Part shown: positions 60,288 to 64,000 of the stretch, one piece after another
Numbering within the stretch: the first letter of the stretch is position 1
Layout: every line of letters begins with the position of its first letter
Assembly: GCF_030546745.1 (NCBI RefSeq)
Contig: NZ_JAUOPD010000014.1
Span: forward strand, 1 to 64,000
Length of the DNA: 64,000 bases
Direction of reading: 5' to 3'
Source of the DNA: Thalassotalea sp. 1_MG-2023
GTDB taxonomy: Bacteria > Pseudomonadota > Gammaproteobacteria > Enterobacterales > Alteromonadaceae
Notes under the pieces: model-generated
The model's database searches: none
Told to the model about the DNA's origin: nothing
Seen by the model: only the letters and a program-made list of their open reading frames with translations
Translations under genes and position numbers: made by a program

Positions 60288-62297
60288 ATGAATCCGACAT
60301 TATTAAAAAGTGGTATTAAGCCACTTTCCGTAGCGATTTTGTTTGCACTTAGTGGGCAACAAGCGCTTGCAGAAAACAATATCGATAAAAATACAGACCA
60401 AAAAGGCAATAATAACATTGAATCTATTGTTGTTGTTGGTCAAACCACTAATACATTAGTCACCACACAAGATCTCGAAAAATACCAAGCGAATGACTTA
60501 GCTGACGTATTTAGACTAGTGCCTTCAGTGTCTGTTGGTGGCTCTCTTGGTATTGCCCAAAAGGTATATATCCGTGGTATGGAAGATACCTTATTAAATG
60601 TTACGGTTGATGGTGCGCCTCAAACGAGTACGCTTTTCCATCACATTGGACGTTTATCCATCGACCCTGAACTATTAAAAGAAGTTGAAGTACAAGCTGG
60701 GGCTGGTGAAGCAACGGCTGGTTCTGGCGCTATTGGTGGTGCAATTCGTTTTAAAACCAAAAATATTAATGATGTACTCGAAGACAATGAAAGCTTCGGT
60801 GGAAAAATCAAGGCAAATTATTTCAGTAATGAAGGTTACAAAGGTAGTGCTGCTCTTTATGGTCGATTTAATGATGACTGGGGTGTAATAGCTTCTTACG
60901 TATACACCGACCGTGAAAATATGGAAGATGGCGATGGTAATGAGGTTTCAGGCACTGATCCTGAGCAAAGCTTAGGTTTTATTAAACTTAGCGGTAACAT
61001 CGATGAAAATCAAAGCTTAAGTTTAAGCTATGAATCTCGTGAAGAAGAAGGAGATTTTGTACAACGTCCTAACTGGCCAGAGTCAAGCTGGAACCCTTTA
61101 TATCCAATTACCGTTGAACGAGACACATTGGTATTTAACCATGCGTATGCAGCTAATAATCTGGTCAATTTAGAAACAAGCATTTACACAACTAAAGCGA
61201 GTGTTGAACAAGATATTTATGATAAGTGGGGTATCTATAAAGGTGAAGTTTCTTCAACGGGCTTTGATATTCGAAACAGTAGCCAATTTGGCGAACATGC
61301 ACTTACGTACGGTATTGAATATCGAGATGACGAAGTAACAGCTGGCGCCCCAAGTGATGCTGGTGCAAAAGAAACAGGCACTGTCACTGGAATATACCTA
61401 CAAGATCACTGGCAGCTTACTCGTGACTTATTACTAAGTATGGGGCTTAGGTATGATGAATACGAATTAGATCAAGCAACTTATGATAATAAAGTAGACA
61501 GTGATGGAGTGAGTCCAAACTTAGGAATTCAATATACGTTAAATGATAACTGGACGCTTAATGTAGGTTACGCTCAAGCAATGCGTGGTAAAGAAATTGG
61601 TGACTCTTTTACCATTGAAGCTGGATATGTAACAGTTGATCCCGCGTTAGAAGCGGAAGAAGTGAGTAACACTGAACTAGGTCTAACTTACCGTGATGAT
61701 CATTGGAATATTGTTGCATCTGTCTATCAAAGTGATATTGATAACGTAATTTTAGACCAATTAGGTCAAGGTACTTATTATGAAAATGTGGGTACATTAG
61801 AAACCGACGGCTTTGAATTGAAAGTTGGTTACTGGATTGGCGATTTTCAAATTGTCGCAAACTACGCAAATAGCGATGCAGAATTAAACGGCAATAAGGT
61901 TGAAGGTTATGAATATATTGGCTTAGCTAATGTACGCGGTGATACCTGGGGCTTTAATGTCAATTACGCGCTTTCGAACACTATTGAAATGGGTTGGAAC
62001 TTAGAATACGTTGAAGATTTGAACGATATTGAAGTGTTTCATCGAGCAGTTGATATTGGTTGGACACCAACAACAACAGAGATAGATAAAAAAGGGTATC
62101 AAGTACACGACGCATATTTGCAATGGGAGCCTAACGAGTCAATTTTAGTTAACCTAACCGTCACCAACTTGCTTAATGAGCAATATATTGATCATTCAAG
62201 TGTCGGTGATTATAACGTTGTTCCTGGTTGGGAAGGGGTGTCAGGCTTATATGAGGCAGGACGCGATATCCGTGTTTCATTAACTTATAACTTCTAA
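60288..62297 (+). CDS. TonB-dependent outer-membrane receptor of the metal or siderophore type
   Basis: The 669-residue protein has a signal peptide (about 1-28, ending QQALA), a plug (about 45-165) with ESIVVVGQTT, VYIRGMEDTLLNVTVDGAPQ and the GSGAIGGAIRFKTKN stretch, and a beta barrel ending DIRVSLTYNF (final Phe). The neighbouring PepSY protein and two-component system point to regulated metal or siderophore uptake; the actual ligand is unknown. The classical heme-receptor FRAP motif is not evident. Confidence 0.9.
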   Translation: MNPTLLKSGIKPLSVAILFALSGQQALAENNIDKNTDQKGNNNIESIVVVGQTTNTLVTTQDLEKYQANDLADVFRLVPSVSVGGSLGIAQKVYIRGMEDTLLNVTVDGAPQTSTLFHHIGRLSIDPELLKEVEVQAGAGEATAGSGAIGGAIRFKTKNINDVLEDNESFGGKIKANYFSNEGYKGSAALYGRFNDDWGVIASYVYTDRENMEDGDGNEVSGTDPEQSLGFIKLSGNIDENQSLSLSYESREEEGDFVQRPNWPESSWNPLYPITVERDTLVFNHAYAANNLVNLETSIYTTKASVEQDIYDKWGIYKGEVSSTGFDIRNSSQFGEHALTYGIEYRDDEVTAGAPSDAGAKETGTVTGIYLQDHWQLTRDLLLSMGLRYDEYELDQATYDNKVDSDGVSPNLGIQYTLNDNWTLNVGYAQAMRGKEIGDSFTIEAGYVTVDPALEAEEVSNTELGLTYRDDHWNIVASVYQSDIDNVILDQLGQGTYYENVGTLETDGFELKVGYWIGDFQIVANYANSDAELNGNKVEGYEYIGLANVRGDTWGFNVNYALSNTIEMGWNLEYVEDLNDIEVFHRAVDIGWTPTTTEIDKKGYQVHDAYLQWEPNESILVNLTVTNLLNEQYIDHSSVGDYNVVPGWEGVSGLYEAGRDIRVSLTYNF

Positions 62298-62322
62298 ACT
62301 TTTTTAACTAAATCAATTACAC

Positions 62323-62351
62323 AACGGTAATCACGAAAAGTGATTACCGTT
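62323..62351 (+). terminator. Hairpin between the receptor and PepSY genes
   Basis: AACGGTAATCAC pairs with GTGATTACCGTT over 12 bp around GAAAA. Followed by only a short T-rich part, so it may reduce rather than stop readthrough. Confidence 0.75.
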
Positions 62352-62375
62352 TAGTATTTTATAAGGGCCAATAAA

Positions 62376-63515
62376 ATGCTGAGGAAAATGCTCTTTTGGA
62401 CACATTTAGTGATAGGGATTACTGTAGGTGTTGTGGTGTTCATCATGTCTGCTACTGGGGTTCTATTAACCTATGAAGCACAAATTAAAGAATGGGATGA
62501 TGCAAGACATAGTGTTAAACCGCAAGCCGGTCAACAACGCTTAAATACGGATCAAATATTATCAATTATCCGACAAAAACACCCGGATGAAAATCACCTC
62601 TATATTCATCAATTTAAGGGAGAAGAGCGTGCCATACCAGTTTGGGCAGGACCGAATCGCTATTTATTATCACCTTATACTGGTGAAATCATTCTAAAGG
62701 GAGATAGTTGGATTGTTGAAACTCTTCATTTCATTACCGACCTTCACCGCTGGTTAGCGCTTGAAGGAAGTAAGCAACCTATCGGTAAGGAAATTACCGC
62801 ATATAGTAATTTGCTGTTTATTTTCCTTATCATTACCGGCGCGTATTTATGGTTACCACGCCACTTTAAATGGCGATTAATTAAGACACAATTATTTTTT
62901 AAAAAACAATTCAAAAGCCGACATGCTAAGTACTTTAATTGGCACCATGTGTTTGGTGTATGGGCAATACTACCTTTATTTATAATAGTGGCTACTGCCA
63001 CTGTCTTTCATTTTCATTGGGCAAATGATTTGCTCTATGGAGTGTATGGAGAAGATGCACCGGGCCCAAGAGAACGTCGAGTGCCTGTTCAACTTATTGA
63101 TGGGAAACAGTCATATGAAACTTTATTTACTGTCGCGAAGCAACACGCAATTGAAAACGGTGTAGGTGACTGGCACTCAATGTGGTTAGAATTTGGCAGA
63201 GAAACGGGGAATACGCGTTTTTGGATTGATCCAAGCTTGGGTAATAGTTATGAACGTGCTTATGCACTTTTCTTAGATAACGATACTGCAGAGGTAATAC
63301 GTGTAAAACGAGGCCAAGATTGGTCAGAAGGGGATCAAGCATGGGGTGTGGTAAGGTTTTTACATACCGGTGAATATTATGGTTTGATAGGTCAAACCAT
63401 TGCGGGCTTAGCATCACTAGCTGCGTGTTTTCTTGTGTTTACAGGTTTTATGTTATCTTGGCGCCGGCTATTTAAGCCAAAAAAGAGAAAAGCGTTAAAG
63501 AAATGTGATACTTAA
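62376..63515 (+). CDS. PepSY-associated membrane protein (PiuB-like)
   Basis: The 379-residue protein has four or so membrane helices (about 8-31, 144-163, 195-215 and 340-360) and the family patterns MLFWTHLVIGITVGVVVFIMSATGVLL, HFITDLHRWLALEG and FLHTGEYYGLIGQTIAG. Such proteins sit next to siderophore receptors and may act in reduction of iron-siderophore complexes. Probably co-regulated with the receptor. Confidence 0.88.
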   Translation: MLRKMLFWTHLVIGITVGVVVFIMSATGVLLTYEAQIKEWDDARHSVKPQAGQQRLNTDQILSIIRQKHPDENHLYIHQFKGEERAIPVWAGPNRYLLSPYTGEIILKGDSWIVETLHFITDLHRWLALEGSKQPIGKEITAYSNLLFIFLIITGAYLWLPRHFKWRLIKTQLFFKKQFKSRHAKYFNWHHVFGVWAILPLFIIVATATVFHFHWANDLLYGVYGEDAPGPRERRVPVQLIDGKQSYETLFTVAKQHAIENGVGDWHSMWLEFGRETGNTRFWIDPSLGNSYERAYALFLDNDTAEVIRVKRGQDWSEGDQAWGVVRFLHTGEYYGLIGQTIAGLASLAACFLVFTGFMLSWRRLFKPKKRKALKKCDT

Positions 63516-63734
63516 ACTGGTTAATTACAATAGTAATCAATATTAAACATAAAAAGTATTCAACTCATAAACTATACAAACTCACCAGTTATATAACTTA
63601 ACGGTTGAAACGAACCTTGAGTAGCACTTGCTTTGCCATTATCTGTAGTAGCTCATATCTGACTCAAAATTTAGTCTAATCGGTTTAGACTTCACATGAC
63701 AGACAGCTATGAGCGATAAGCGGACATGTAAACT

Positions 63735-64000
63735 TTAAGTAGTAGTGCGTACCCGTACCCCTTTGAACAAAAAGTCTAGGGAGTTATCTGCACAGTCTGG
63801 TGTCAACTCACCCGTTGAGTCGCAAGCTAGTGCCATTGAAAAACCATGAAGATAGTCAACTAATAGATCAAGAAAAGCTTTTTCTTGATCGTTTCTTAGC
63901 TTTAATGGGCTAACAATTAAACTAAATCTACTTATAAATACATCAGCGGGGCTGTTTGAAGACATTGATAGAAGAGTCTCTAACAACCCATCATATTTTT
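63735..64000 (-). CDS. 3' end of an unknown gene, cut by the right edge
   Basis: A minus-strand frame is open from the window edge to TAA at 63735-63737, giving at least 88 residues that end FLFKGVRVRTTT. The sequence contains two Cys (LACDS and PDCAD) and an amphipathic helix (NDQEKAFLDLLVDYLHGF). An internal TTG at 63986 could be a start, but the frame continues upstream, so the gene most likely begins outside the window. No family recognised. Confidence 0.5.
   Translation of the reverse strand, partial: KYDGLLETLLSMSSNSPADVFISRFSLIVSPLKLRNDQEKAFLDLLVDYLHGFSMALACDSTGELTPDCADNSLDFLFKGVRVRTTT

Overview
The window reads as a chromosomal segment of an AT-rich marine gammaproteobacterium, most likely an alteromonadalean of the Colwelliaceae type (Colwellia/Thalassotalea-like). 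The basis is the smc-zipA-ligA order (SMC rather than MukB), the TonB-dependent receptors, the YgiQ, CysZ, YfbV and DUF3392 proteins that resemble Shewanella/Vibrio/Colwellia homologues, and low GC. This placement is an inference from gene content; no 16S or other marker was available. There are no tRNA or rRNA genes, no intact transposase gene and no CRISPR array.

Layout. (a) 1-3062 is an accessory block on the minus strand. It holds a truncated unknown gene at the edge, a directly abutting pair made of a phosphoribosyltransferase-like protein (PRTase-CE type) and a NADAR-domain protein, an attC-like palindrome, and an unknown 299-residue protein. (b) 3596-11395 carries ybiT (with an apparent AUU start), ygiQ, a lipoprotein S9 peptidase and cysZ. 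(c) 11535-18546 is smc-zipA-ligA plus a DUF3392 gene. (d) 18543-22027 has small unknown genes, a secreted protein with two HxT motifs (2H-phosphoesterase-like), a MITE-like repeat, an M48 lipoprotein protease and a ParD-like/methionine-aminopeptidase pair. (e) 22020-27234 has an M15 peptidase, dapE, yffB, an ACT-domain protein, yfbV, rlmA and xthA. (f) 27452-37339 is a nucleoside salvage and catabolism region: udk-nupC-deoC-tdk-upp on one strand, deoB diverging from it across a palindromic operator candidate, a TonB-dependent receptor, then deoD, a small XapX gene and add. (g) 37529-46337 has aroG, a membrane EAL protein, a low-molecular-weight phosphatase, ilvIH with a clear attenuator leader peptide, and an HD-GYP response regulator. 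(h) 46427-48547 is a run of small poorly known genes. (i) 48833-52518 is pheS-pheT-ihfA. (j) 52597-57797 has DUF1801, DUF2937, an ATM1-type ABC exporter, DUF1415, a membrane protein and a Bax-like protein. (k) 58122-63515 is a two-component system followed by a TonB-dependent receptor and a PepSY membrane protein, which looks like a regulated metal or siderophore uptake unit. A truncated ORF ends the window.

How the genes work together. The nucleoside block forms one pathway: the outer-membrane receptor (inferred substrate) and NupC import nucleosides; Udk, Tdk and Upp salvage pyrimidines; Add and DeoD process purines; DeoB and DeoC pass the ribose moiety to central metabolism. The ilv leader peptide and terminator couple ilvIH expression to branched-chain aminoacyl-tRNA supply. 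The region most likely to hold something undescribed is the NADAR/PRTase pair next to the attC-like site.
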